In this document: positions 17,831-26,040 of the stretch, in pieces
Layout of the letters: each line of letters starts with the position of its first letter
How positions within the stretch are numbered: position 1 is the first letter of the stretch
Assembly: GCF_000328665.1 (NCBI RefSeq)
Contig: NC_019977.1
Coordinates: forward strand, 372,001 to 436,000
Direction: 5' to 3'
DNA from: Methanomethylovorans hollandica DSM 15978
GTDB taxonomy: Archaea > Halobacteriota > Methanosarcinia > Methanosarcinales > Methanosarcinaceae
Length of the DNA stretch: 64,000 nt
Notes under the pieces: model-generated
The model's input: the letters and a program-made list of their open reading frames with translations, nothing else
The model's database searches: none
What the model was told of the DNA's origin: nothing
Translations under genes and position numbers: made by a program

Positions 17831-19101
17831 GGCCATCAAATTAGCTCCTTATATTTCTATTCTAATTTGATGTACTTTTTTAGAATAGCCTCCCAAACGA
17901 ATTCCTGAGTTTAACTTTATTTTGCAATTCAGTAAGCACTAATAGTTGATAGGAAACGAAATTCAGCAGAGAGTAGAGAGCTCTGCTCTCTACTCTTATT
18001 CTTCTGACATCGAAGTTCATCGTATCTTTCATGTGGCCATGTACTTTTTCGCATTCTACTCTTTTCTTGTATAACTCCCAAAATAATTCATCGAGGATGT
18101 TTTGATTTCTTAGGTACATCCCAACTTGTTCTTGTCTTCCATTTTCATACAGAAACTTCAGCTTATTTTCTATTTTGGTATGAACTTCTCCACCAAGTTT
18201 CCACATTTTGTTCACCCAATGATCAATCCTCTCTACTTCACCTTCTTTGTGCAATACTGCATCACACGAGTAGGAAATAATTGGTTTTGCATTCAGATGA
18301 TACCATATATCTGCATTGTTTTGGAATGAGTCATAAGCTCCATCCGCAGCATAAAATTCAATATTAGCTTCCATTTTCTTTAATGCGTGTATGTGTTTGA
18401 TAAGTTCCGTAGAATCAGAACTAAGGCCATTAGTATATGTCATAAATACCGGATAAGTTCCAATCATTGTAATGTGAGCTTTGTCCATTTTACATTTATA
18501 ATGCGGATTATAATCCGCATATTTGTCATATCGTGAAGCTTCAAGAGGTGTTGAATCTATCTTGGCGTCTTTTAACTTTGAGCTTTTAAGAATCTTTTCG
18601 CCTACCATTATTATTAGTTCATTGATCCCATCTTCTCCAAGTCTATATTTTACAAAATGATGGAGGGTTCCAGCTGAAGGAAGTCTTATTTGCCCATTTT
18701 TATCACAGAACGATAGCATAATAGCTTCTTCTTCTGTTAAACTGGATACTGTTTTTCATAAGAGAGATTCCTGAAGCACTTTACAATAAAGAGCTTTATC
18801 ATTGAGGAAACGTTATATTTAAAATGCCAACGTTTGTTGGTATACACAGTACGTTCAACGTATTGTGAAATGTCTTCTATACAGAGAAAATGAAGAAATT
18901 GGCAAATAGAGGCAGTTTCTCTGTAAAGATAGTTTTCTATGGAGTCCTCGAAGAGGACTCCTCTATACTCGATAGATTTTTTATCCATAAAGAAGCAAAA
19001 TTTTTTATATTTATAGCTACCACTGACCAAAAAAAAAGAGAATAGCAGTATCAACGAAAAAAGGAATAGGTTTTTAAATCAAAATCCTAATTTGAGATTC
19101 T
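17831..19101. mobile_element. 1.27-kb insertion sequence (possibly ISNCY/ISM1-like)
   Basis: The element is bounded by the 8-bp direct repeat CATAAAGA and inserted in the PAS domain of a histidine kinase. Its ends share the core TCAAATTAG in inverted orientation (left near 17836, right near 19086-19094), a short imperfect terminal repeat. A transposase is encoded on the minus strand in two overlapping frames. ISM1-type elements of methanogens also make 8-bp duplications, which fits, but family assignment needs a database comparison. The left end holds an 11-bp inverted repeat (CATCAAATTAG, 17834-17844, and its complement at 17862-17872) just beyond the transposase stop, possibly a terminator. 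Confidence 0.85.
17880..18988 (-). CDS. DDE transposase in two frames (-1 frameshift or disrupted)
   Basis: The first frame starts at ATG 18988 (MDKKSIEYRGVLFEDSIENY) and ends at TAA 18737. The second runs from just after 18760 to 17880 and holds the catalytic core: DSTPLEA (first Asp), YAADGAYDS (second Asp) and RVECEKVHGHMK (Glu). The frames overlap by about 20 bases, and the overlap contains GAAAAAC on the minus strand (18751-18757). A -1 slip on this A-run joins SYEK to TVSSLTEEEAIML and restores a normal protein of about 370 residues. This may be programmed frameshifting, as in several IS families, or an inactivating mutation. Confidence 0.75.
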
Positions 19102-19109
19102 CATAAAGA
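19102..19109. repeat. Target-site duplication, right copy
   Basis: This second copy of CATAAAGA lies immediately right of the insertion sequence. It encodes the His-Lys of the kinase PAS domain where the frame resumes. Confidence 0.85.
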
Positions 19110-19971
19110 TAAAAATAAAATTATTGATAAGCATTTAGCTGAGATATATGCCACTCTACCTGAGTGTAACCTTATGGACATTATTCATCAGGTCTGGACA
19201 ACTGGTAAATCAAAACTAATTCCTGAATTCCAATATCATGACAAACACATTGAAGCGTGGTGGGAATTATATGTTTATAAACTCACCAACGGTGAGGTTG
19301 TGATGGTCATCAAGGACATAACAAAGAACAAAAAATTAGAGGAATCTCAGGAAGAACTCCATGAAATGCTTAAGGTTATTAATAAAATCATGAGGCATGA
19401 TATCTCCAATGATTTGAGTATTATTTCAATGTCTTTAGAGGTTTTTGAAGAAAATAGTGATAAGAAGTATCTGGAACTTTCCCAGAAGTCAGTTAAGCGT
19501 TGTCTCAAGAAGATAAATGAAATGCGGAACCTTGAACAGACGATTTCGAATCAATATGAGCTTAAGCCATACAACCTTCATGATGTAGTAACTGAGGTTT
19601 CTAGAAATCACCTTGTGAAAATAAGTATGAATGGTAGCTGCGTTGTCATGGCTGACGAGGGACTTTTTTCTGTAGTTGACAATATTATTACTAATGCTGT
19701 CAATCATGGTGCTGCTACTCATATAGAGACCACTGTGAAATTAAATGATACCAATGTATGCAGCATGCGGATAGCTGACAATGGTAGTGGTATTCCTCCA
19801 AGTATCAAGGAGCATATTTTCAAAGAGGGTTTCAAATATGGAGAAAAAGGTAACACTGGTTTGGGACTCTACATAGCAAAGACGATAATGAGCCGGTATG
19901 GTTCAATTAGCGCAGAGGACAATTCCCCTTCAGGTGCTGTTTTCATACTTACTTTCAGCAAACACCATTAA
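19102..19971 (+). pseudogene. MASE3 sensor histidine kinase, 3' fragment
   Basis: The frame continues the PAS domain (KHLAEIYATLPECNLMDIIH, then WWELYVYKL). A HisKA-like helix with the phospho-acceptor His in IMRHDISNDLSIIS and an HATPase_c domain follow, with N-box DNIITNAVNHG, G1 IADNGSGIPP and G2 GNTGLGLYIAKTI. The catalytic half is intact but has lost its sensor and start. An internal ATG at 19174 could in principle give a soluble fragment, with no clear ribosome site. This is typical of a recent insertion, since no further decay is seen. Confidence 0.85.
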
Positions 19972-20225
19972 TCTCTTCCATCAATGTGAAAAATTATGAA
20001 ATTCTTTTATTCTACAGTGAATAGCTTGATGGCTTACCGCAACGCATCTTGGATTTGATGTTGTGGCAATAAGGGTATCAGTAAGACTATGAACTACTAT
20101 TTTGCAGAATATCAAAAAGGTGCTTCATGTAGCCGGACTTTAATATTTTAGGGAAGTGTATGAGGAAGCATTACCTAGATACAAATGTGGCCATGCTTTG
20201 TTGTGTTAACATCTAAAAATAAAAA

Positions 20226-20246
20226 GAAGCCTTAAAATAAGGCTTT
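20226..20246 (-). terminator. Terminator of the antiporter gene
   Basis: AGCCTTA/TAAGGCT (20228-20234 and 20238-20244) forms a 7-bp stem with a 3-base loop. Read on the minus strand it is followed by a T-rich run (CTTCTTTTTATTTTT). It lies about 20 bases beyond the antiporter stop. Confidence 0.65.
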
Positions 20247-20262
20247 GCTTTTTGGACCAGTA

Positions 20263-21756
20263 TTAATCAACCCTTGGGAAATATCGTTCAATGGCCCAGA
20301 GCATAGGGCGGGTCATAAATGTGGTTACAAGAGCCATCAGAACCATCATGGTAAAGACGGTAGGAGTTAGAATTCCCAGTTCATATCCGATGCTCAGGAC
20401 AACCAGTTCCACCAATCCCCGTGTGTTCATCAGCGCTCCCAAAGCCAGAGAGTTAGCCCAGGATTGGCCGGTATAGCGGGCTGCTGCAGCGCTTCCCCCA
20501 AATTTTCCTGCAACTGCCACCAATATTATCAAAAAGCAAATAAACCACAAATAACTCTCGTTCAACAGTCCGATCTCTGTTTTGAGACCATTTATAGCAA
20601 AGAACAGAGGTAACAAGATCACTAAGCTGACATCTTCTATACGGGAAATCAATGATTTTCTGAAATCAAATTGTATAGGCATCATCATTCCTGCAAGAAA
20701 AGCTCCGAAAAGGGCATGAATGCCAATGGTCTCGGTGGCAAAGGCTGATAGAAAAAGCACGACAAACATCGTGGCAATGAACCCTTTGCTCATGTTTTCT
20801 TGGATGGCGAATCTTTCCCCGAGGAATCTGAGCACGGGACGCACAAGGTAGAACATAAACAAAATGTACAATATTGACATAATAACAGTAACAAGGAAGG
20901 TCATTATTGATTCAGCCCTGATTATGCTAACAACAGCACCCAGCATACACCAGGCTGTGACATCATCAACTGCAGCACAGGTAAGTGCCAGCGTACCAAG
21001 GGTAGATTGTGTCAGCTTATGCTCCTGTATTATCCTTGCCAATACCGGAAATGCAGTCAGGCTCATGGCAATACCCATGAAGAGGCTGAATGAGAGAAAA
21101 GTAACTCCTTTAGGTGCAAACTCTGTATATAAAAAATATGCTAGAGTAACTCCTAAAAAGAAAGGTACTACAATGCTGGCGTGACTGACGATCAAAGCGG
21201 TATGTGCTTTGTTTTTCAGCAAACTTGGGTCCAGCTCCAGACCAACAATAAATACATACAGTACAAGTCCCAGATTGCTCAAAGTTTCCATCCAGCCCAA
21301 TGAAGCCGGTGCAAACAGGAAATTGCTCAATTGTGGCCACCATATACCAACCACGGATGGTCCAAGCACAATTCCGGCTGTCATTTCACCGATGACGCTG
21401 GGCTGACCTATAAAAGAAAAAATGAATCCAAAAAGTCTGGCCATTAGGATTATGACAGCGATCTGCAAAAACATAAGTCCAAGTGGATGGTCTAAATTCT
21501 GTGTTAAGTATTGGGTTATAAGCGTTCCCAGATCACTATATCCTTCAAAATGGTTTTGACTGTTTATTTTGATGTCAGGAAAATCAGTCAGTGGTGACTC
21601 TAACCTTTGACCCATACTAATAATCGACCAAACCAGCAGGATAAATATACCGATAAACAGCAAATAAAAAAAAGCATGTTTCTGTAGCTGGCTTCTCATC
21701 AGGTGTATTAATTCTTCTTTTGTAAATATCTCTTTCGTTCCACCTGATTGTAGCAT
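20263..21756 (-). CDS. CPA2-family cation:proton antiporter (KefB/NapA-like)
   Basis: A 497-residue membrane protein. After one N-terminal helix and a loop, about twelve helices form the Na_H_Exchanger domain (from about residue 85). They include IGQPSVIGEMTAGIVLGPS and the ion-binding region ALTCAAVDDVTAWCMLG with paired Asp residues typical of electrogenic CPA2 antiporters, followed by HALFGAFLAGMMMP. No RCK/TrkA-N domain is attached. It probably exchanges Na+ or K+ for protons across the cytoplasmic membrane, relevant to the sodium gradient of a methanogen. The start may be ATG 21756 or 21699. It is monocistronic. Confidence 0.88.
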   Translation of the reverse strand: MLQSGGTKEIFTKEELIHLMRSQLQKHAFFYLLFIGIFILLVWSIISMGQRLESPLTDFPDIKINSQNHFEGYSDLGTLITQYLTQNLDHPLGLMFLQIAVIILMARLFGFIFSFIGQPSVIGEMTAGIVLGPSVVGIWWPQLSNFLFAPASLGWMETLSNLGLVLYVFIVGLELDPSLLKNKAHTALIVSHASIVVPFFLGVTLAYFLYTEFAPKGVTFLSFSLFMGIAMSLTAFPVLARIIQEHKLTQSTLGTLALTCAAVDDVTAWCMLGAVVSIIRAESIMTFLVTVIMSILYILFMFYLVRPVLRFLGERFAIQENMSKGFIATMFVVLFLSAFATETIGIHALFGAFLAGMMMPIQFDFRKSLISRIEDVSLVILLPLFFAINGLKTEIGLLNESYLWFICFLIILVAVAGKFGGSAAAARYTGQSWANSLALGALMNTRGLVELVVLSIGYELGILTPTVFTMMVLMALVTTFMTRPMLWAIERYFPRVD

Positions 21757-22142
21757 TCTACTTTTATTATATTCTTATATTGTTTTATTAGTCTTATGTG
21801 GAATCTAAAATTTATAATTCTTTCGTGATGAAAAACAATATCTAGGGAGGTATTGTGCAAAGATAATGTCATGGTAAACATTAAATGCAGGAGCCATTAC
21901 TTACTGCATTGGTAGTGAATAAAGAAAGTGGTATCCCTAGAAGTGGATTATTTATAGTTAAACACTATGGTTTGTAACTTATGAATGGTAAAATCAAATT
22001 GAATAGGTAGTTACGTCAATACTATAAGTTTCAAACAAAAAGTTAACAACTATAAATGGATAAAGAAGGAAGATTACATCAGTGAACTTGATTCAGTTTT
22101 CAATTATAAATGGAGAAAGTTGAAAATATAATATAATCCAAA
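21757..22142. other. Intergenic region between antiporter and integrase fragment
   Basis: About 390 AT-rich bases with no recognised gene. It holds the promoter of the antiporter (minus strand) and the left flank of the tRNA-linked integrase remnant. Confidence 0.4.
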
Positions 22143-22361
22143 TCAATATTGAACATTAGCAGGAAAATCATTCCTCTTCTTATACTCCATTTCCGTGATC
22201 CGCAAAACCGGGCTGAGGATGTTCAAATGGCTCAGGTACTTGATGATCCCTGCCTCCGACAAGCCTTCTGCATACAATACGTCCACAAAAGCAAAAATAG
22301 TGCTTTGTTCTTCTGTGAATAAGCTGGGTGAAATTGTTGGGCTTATGACTGTGAAGTTCAC
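22143..22361 (-). pseudogene. Tyrosine-recombinase N-terminal-like fragment abutting tRNA-Ser
   Basis: A frame starting with GTG at 22361, the base next to the tRNA 3' end, encodes 72 residues. It contains a SAM-like core-binding pattern (FTEEQSTIFAFVDVLYAEGL, then SEAGIIKYLSHLNIL) as in the N-terminal domain of phage-type integrases. It stops at 22143 before any catalytic domain. The frame also continues upstream through the tRNA gene. An integrase fragment at a tRNA 3' end is the usual mark of a past site-specific integration. Family membership is judged by eye only. Confidence 0.45.
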
Positions 22362-22476
22362 GCCGAGGTTGGGATTCGAACCCAAGCACCCCGTCAGGGG
22401 AAACCGGTCTCGAGCCGATCGCATATAGACTCCTGGGCAATTATTCCGTTGGATTGGTCCGCTCTGCCACCTCGGC
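22362..22476 (-). tRNA. tRNA-Ser(CGA) with a 30-nt insertion in the D arm
   Basis: The acceptor stem GCCGAGG/CCTCGGC, T arm TTGGG-TTCGAAT-CCCAA, long variable arm (CCCC/GGGG) and anticodon arm ATCGG-CTCGAGA-CCGGT are all well formed, giving anticodon CGA. The D arm is abnormal: between GCA and TGC lie 41 bases instead of about 11. Deleting 30 bases (nucleotides 24-53 of the gene, with two equivalent registers) leaves GGCAGAGCGGACCAATGCG, a normal class II D arm, and an 85-nt tRNA. No clear bulge-helix-bulge was found at the junction. CCA is not encoded. This may be a non-canonical archaeal intron or a disabling insertion. Confidence 0.8.
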
Positions 22477-22532
22477 ACCGCTGTTGCGAACTGGATGAAG
22501 GTTTTACTCTTTTATATAGATATCGTGGCGAT

Positions 22533-23777
22533 TCAGAAATCAAACAGAGATTTCTGTTTTTCTTTTTTGTCTGTGTGTCCAGCTTCAGGTTCTGAAAGAG
22601 GGGGACGATTGTTTCTATTTGCAGGCAATTCCAGCCAGCCGTACTGTCCTCCTCCACCCGGATGGATAATGATCTCCTCATTTCTGAAGGCCATGATCGC
22701 ATTTACTATTTTACGATCCACAAAATCTATATTTTCAGCCGGGATATCCAGGAGCACTTTAACCTCACTGCCAAATCTTTCCACCAGGGAGTTCCAGGCC
22801 GTTTGTACGCCCTTGGTGTTTATGCTGGCATGCCCCAATGCCATCATTATCACTTCAGAAAGAGGTGCCAGGTGCACATAGGGGGGCCTGTGATCAGGAT
22901 GCTGAGGCTCATCCAGGTCTGCAAGCTCGTTAACTCTATCTCTTACGCCTTTTTTTATCTGGCCTCTGCACTTGCTGCATCTCCAGTTCAGGCTTACAGC
23001 TTGTTGCATAGTGTAATGCGTAAAACATTTGATACATGCAGATTCGCTGTACTTGCCTTCCTGGGGATAGAACCCTACGTTAAGTGTCGGACCATAGCCT
23101 TCTTTTCTCATGATCGCTTTTTCAAGCCCTTCAAAAGTTACTTCCGGAACTTCCAATTGTGTGAACTCCCGAGCAAGCTTGTTGGCCATTGGGGAGTGAG
23201 CATCGGAATTCGTAAGGAATGTAAGCCTATGCAGTTCACTTATGCGGTCTGCGTAGTCACTGTCCGCACTGAGTCCAAGTTCAACAAAAGAAATGTATTC
23301 TGTCATATCTCTATAACAATCTTGTAGAGAATCATGTGCTGCATACATGGCGGTCCAGGGAGTGAATGCATGGCAGGGCCCTATTAATGCACCTATATCC
23401 TTTGCAGCCTCGGCAATTTCACAACCATCCATAAGAACCGTAGGCCTGCCGTCAGTCTTAATATCTCCATGTTTTTCCATCTCGACAGCGAGTTCTTCTG
23501 CTTTGGATATGGACGGCAGGATTAGAAGGTGGTGTACTCTGGATCTATCTTCGATCTCAGTTGTGAGTATAAAATCAGTGTTATCGATCCTTATAGTTTC
23601 ATTATCAATGGCTGCTCTTTTTATTTCCTCAAGCCATTTAGGATGGATACAATCCCCGGTGGCTACAAGATCAATTCCTTTCTTTGAAGCCTCTGTAGCC
23701 ATTGTAGGCAATTCCATCCGATCGGAGCATGCCATTGAATATTTAGAGTGCAGATGCAGATCTGCATTGATCTTCAT
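22533..23777 (-). CDS. Endonuclease Q-like PHP-domain DNA repair nuclease
   Basis: A 414-residue protein with an N-terminal PHP metal-dependent domain. The metal ligands are DLHLHS near residue 6, then ATGDC, HPKW and the late TNSDAHSP. A Cys-rich zinc motif (CIKC...CSKC, residues about 268-290) and a conserved C-terminal region follow. Archaeal EndoQ cuts DNA 5' to deaminated bases such as uracil and hypoxanthine. The last residues, QKSLFDF, form a PIP-box-like PCNA-binding motif, in line with the known PCNA link of EndoQ. It lies just downstream (5-base gap) of the PAC2-family gene and probably belongs to that operon. Confidence 0.85.
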   Translation of the reverse strand: MKINADLHLHSKYSMACSDRMELPTMATEASKKGIDLVATGDCIHPKWLEEIKRAAIDNETIRIDNTDFILTTEIEDRSRVHHLLILPSISKAEELAVEMEKHGDIKTDGRPTVLMDGCEIAEAAKDIGALIGPCHAFTPWTAMYAAHDSLQDCYRDMTEYISFVELGLSADSDYADRISELHRLTFLTNSDAHSPMANKLAREFTQLEVPEVTFEGLEKAIMRKEGYGPTLNVGFYPQEGKYSESACIKCFTHYTMQQAVSLNWRCSKCRGQIKKGVRDRVNELADLDEPQHPDHRPPYVHLAPLSEVIMMALGHASINTKGVQTAWNSLVERFGSEVKVLLDIPAENIDFVDRKIVNAIMAFRNEEIIIHPGGGGQYGWLELPANRNNRPPLSEPEAGHTDKKEKQKSLFDF

Positions 23778-23781
23778 GGGT

Positions 23782-24567
23782 TTACCCTATGTATCTTAGA
23801 TCCTCTTCTCCGGTTCCGATCTCTGGCATTATCTGGGATTGTTGCTGTTGCTGCTGCTCATATTCTTTAAGCCTGGCAACTATCTTTTCCATTTCCTTTG
23901 CGCGCTCTTCAAGAGGACCTGCATCTATGTCCAGATCAAATAGCTTGCAGATTACTTTCAACAATGATTGAGCGCTCTTCGGGTCAACGATGTAACCTGA
24001 GGTCATGCCCATTAAACATGCAGCATCAATACCTCTAAGTTTACACAATCCAAGCATTAGACCTGAAGCGCCCACAATGCCTCCTCCAGGCTCGTTTGGT
24101 TTGAATTGCACTCCTATCTCTTCCAGCCTGCTTTTCATTTCAGCTCGGCTCACTGCACCCAGGACTTCATCAATGTGAGTTAATTGCCCGGTTGGGAATC
24201 CTCCCAGAGTGTATATCGTTTTCACTCCCATCTCTTCAGCGAGATCAAGATACAACCCACAGAGTTCGTAATGTCCATTGGTAGTATTACTTTGATGGTC
24301 GCCAATAAGTATAAGAAGATCATGTTTTTCTGCTTTACATACATATATCTCGTTGTTGACCATTCTTATCTCGCTGTTCTCATCAACGAGAATCTGGGGA
24401 GGAAAATGAGGGGAATATATTTCTATGAGTTTTATGGACGTAAGTTCTTCCACAAGGTGTTCAGCAACAAGTTTTCCCACATGGCCCACGCCAGGAAGTC
24501 CCACGATCATTATGGGATCTTTTATATCAACATTCTTTTCTAGATGAATTACCCTGTTCTCGCGCAT
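23782..24567 (-). CDS. PAC2-family (proteasome assembly chaperone 2-like) protein
   Basis: About 261 residues. The family features are the N-terminal MIVGLPGVGHVGKLVAEHL, the middle TLGGFPTGQL and GASGLMLGLCKLRGIDAACL, and a C-terminal Gln-rich tail (EQQQQQSQ). ATG 24567 is chosen because GGAG lies 11 bases upstream. That start overlaps the 3' end of nop10 by 41 bases. Eukaryotic PAC2 helps assemble proteasome alpha rings; the role of this archaeal branch is not settled. It belongs to the gins15-to-PAC2 operon. Confidence 0.85.
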   Translation of the reverse strand: MRENRVIHLEKNVDIKDPIMIVGLPGVGHVGKLVAEHLVEELTSIKLIEIYSPHFPPQILVDENSEIRMVNNEIYVCKAEKHDLLILIGDHQSNTTNGHYELCGLYLDLAEEMGVKTIYTLGGFPTGQLTHIDEVLGAVSRAEMKSRLEEIGVQFKPNEPGGGIVGASGLMLGLCKLRGIDAACLMGMTSGYIVDPKSAQSLLKVICKLFDLDIDAGPLEERAKEMEKIVARLKEYEQQQQQQSQIMPEIGTGEEDLRYIG

Positions 24568-24727
24568 TGGTATCCCTACTCCTTGCAATCCTGCGATATT
24601 TTCCATAGGGGTCAAGCGGTGAAAAACGCGGGGGCAAAGGGTTACCCGCTTTTCCTCCGCAATGAGTACATGTTTCTTTCAAAGTATACTGCCCGCATTG
24701 GACGCACTTCTTTATCCTGGAACCCAC
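24527..24727 (-). CDS. nop10: H/ACA RNP component Nop10
   Basis: A 66-residue protein with the zinc ribbon CVQCGQYTLKETCTHC near the N-terminus and the conserved PPRFSPLDPYGKYRR segment that binds Cbf5. Nop10 is part of the H/ACA guide RNP that makes pseudouridine in rRNA. The usual archaeal length is about 50-60 residues. Here a C-terminal extension (about 14 residues) arises because the frame runs into the PAC2 gene. It lies 7 bases after the aIF2-alpha stop in the conserved translation/replication operon. Confidence 0.93.
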   Translation of the reverse strand: MGSRIKKCVQCGQYTLKETCTHCGGKAGNPLPPRFSPLDPYGKYRRIARSRDTNAREQGNSSRKEC

Positions 24728-24734
24728 CAGTATA

Positions 24735-25535
24735 TCACGCCTTTACACTTTCGTTATGACGATGGTACACTCCCTGGCCACCCAGTTTGTGTATTGTAGT
24801 GATAACAGCATTAGAAGCATTTTTTAATACAGATTCAGCAGTCTTATAGTCAGGTGCAATTACTTTGATCCTGTATCTTGGAGCACCTGTGTATGTGATC
24901 TCTACCTTTATTCCCTCTTTTTGGATCTCATTGGCAGCAGCCATTAGTGATTTTTTTATCACTTCGATCCCTTCGGGCAGATAACAGTTCAGATCTACAA
25001 AACCAGCGATATGAACGAACGGGAGTTTTATATTCTCCTGGGCGATTCTAAGGATACTTTTAACTACATTCTCTTCGAGTTTCATTTCCTCAAAAGGAGC
25101 TTCTCCGTTGATGGCAGCTTCTTCAAAAGCAGAATGCAGACTTCCAAAGCTTTCGTGAAGTTTGATCTTAAGCTTATCTAGCTCTTCATCTTTTATTTTT
25201 GTTTCCTCTTCAACGAACTGGAGCCATTTTATAGCTTTTTGCTCATTTTTCCAATCCTGGATCTTAGCACGTTTCTGGTGTTCATTGACATCTTTGAGGG
25301 ACAGATCAATGTGTCTGCGACCAGTATCCACTTTCAGGACCTTACATACAATTTTCTGACCTTCACGAACGTAATCACGTACGTATTTTACCCATCCGGC
25401 CTTGATCTCGGAAATATGGATGAATCCTTCTTTACCGCCATATTCCTCAAGTGTGGTATATGCACCAAAGTCCACTACGTCCTTTACCGTACATACTACA
25501 AAATCGCCAATATCTGGCCACTCATTGATATCCAT
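24735..25535 (-). CDS. Translation initiation factor 2, alpha subunit (aIF2-alpha)
   Basis: A 266-residue protein. The N-terminal S1/OB domain (residues about 8-85) includes VDFGAYTTLEEYGGKEGFIH and DTGRRHIDLSLKDV. A helical middle domain and a C-terminal alpha/beta domain that contacts the gamma subunit follow. As part of aIF2 it helps deliver initiator Met-tRNA to the small ribosomal subunit. It is flanked by rps27e (19-base gap) and nop10 (7-base gap), the usual archaeal order. Confidence 0.95.
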   Translation of the reverse strand: MDINEWPDIGDFVVCTVKDVVDFGAYTTLEEYGGKEGFIHISEIKAGWVKYVRDYVREGQKIVCKVLKVDTGRRHIDLSLKDVNEHQKRAKIQDWKNEQKAIKWLQFVEEETKIKDEELDKLKIKLHESFGSLHSAFEEAAINGEAPFEEMKLEENVVKSILRIAQENIKLPFVHIAGFVDLNCYLPEGIEVIKKSLMAAANEIQKEGIKVEITYTGAPRYRIKVIAPDYKTAESVLKNASNAVITTIHKLGGQGVYHRHNESVKA

Positions 25536-25554
25536 CTGATCACTTTTTGTACAC

Positions 25555-25731
25555 TTATTCCAGGACTTCCAGGATGTGTGTTGTTATAGTTGATTTGCCA
25601 CCGGTAGACTCTGCGAGGGTCCTGCCGCATACCAGGCATGTTACCTTGGTGCTTGCACTTCCAAATATAACTTGTTCGTTCTCACAGTCATTGCATTTGA
25701 CACGTAAGAATCTGCTTTTTGGTTTTGACAT
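25555..25731 (-). CDS. rps27e: Ribosomal protein S27e
   Basis: A 58-residue protein beginning [19 protein letters not shown]. Two CxxC pairs (CNDC and CLVC) form a zinc ribbon, and it ends in ILEVLE. Length and motif spacing are normal for archaeal S27e, a small-subunit protein. It starts 6 bases after the L44e stop and precedes aIF2-alpha. Confidence 0.95.
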   Translation of the reverse strand: MSKPKSRFLRVKCNDCENEQVIFGSASTKVTCLVCGRTLAESTGGKSTITTHILEVLE

Positions 25732-25737
25732 TGATCA

Positions 25738-26016
25738 TCACTCCGCAAATTCGAATTTCTTTGCTCTGAAACATGGCCTCTGATGTGATTTATTGCACAC
25801 TGAGCAGCGGTACTTGAGGAATATCCTTTTAGTGGGTTTATCTCCACCTGGAACCTTTGAGAATTTTCCGCTGTTGCCTATTCCTATCTGGCGTTTCTTC
25901 TGTCTTTCTATATGTGTCAGTGAGGAAGCTTTTCCTTTCTTCACCCTCTCCACCACATGTTCGGTGTGTTTTTTACAGAAAGGGCAGTGTGTTCTGAATC
26001 TTTTTGGGATCTTCAT
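25738..26016 (-). CDS. rpl44e: Ribosomal protein L44e
   Basis: A 92-residue large-subunit protein (eL42). It has [10 protein letters not shown] near residue 11, a basic middle ([20 protein letters not shown]), and the second zinc pair [12 protein letters not shown]. This is a normal full-length archaeal L44e. It lies between gins15 and rps27e, the usual archaeal order. Confidence 0.96.
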   Translation of the reverse strand: MKIPKRFRTHCPFCKKHTEHVVERVKKGKASSLTHIERQKKRQIGIGNSGKFSKVPGGDKPTKRIFLKYRCSVCNKSHQRPCFRAKKFEFAE

Positions 26017-26040
26017 TATCTACACCTTTATTGATCTGAA

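Noticed and set aside
22180-22478. Longer protein reading through the tRNA gene
   Set aside because: The part inside the tRNA is dictated by tRNA structure; only the segment after the tRNA 3' end looks protein-like, so the fragment is started at 22361.
24567-24615. Longer N-terminus for the PAC2-family protein
   Set aside because: The added residues only reflect the overlapping nop10 frame; the ribosome site fits ATG 24567.
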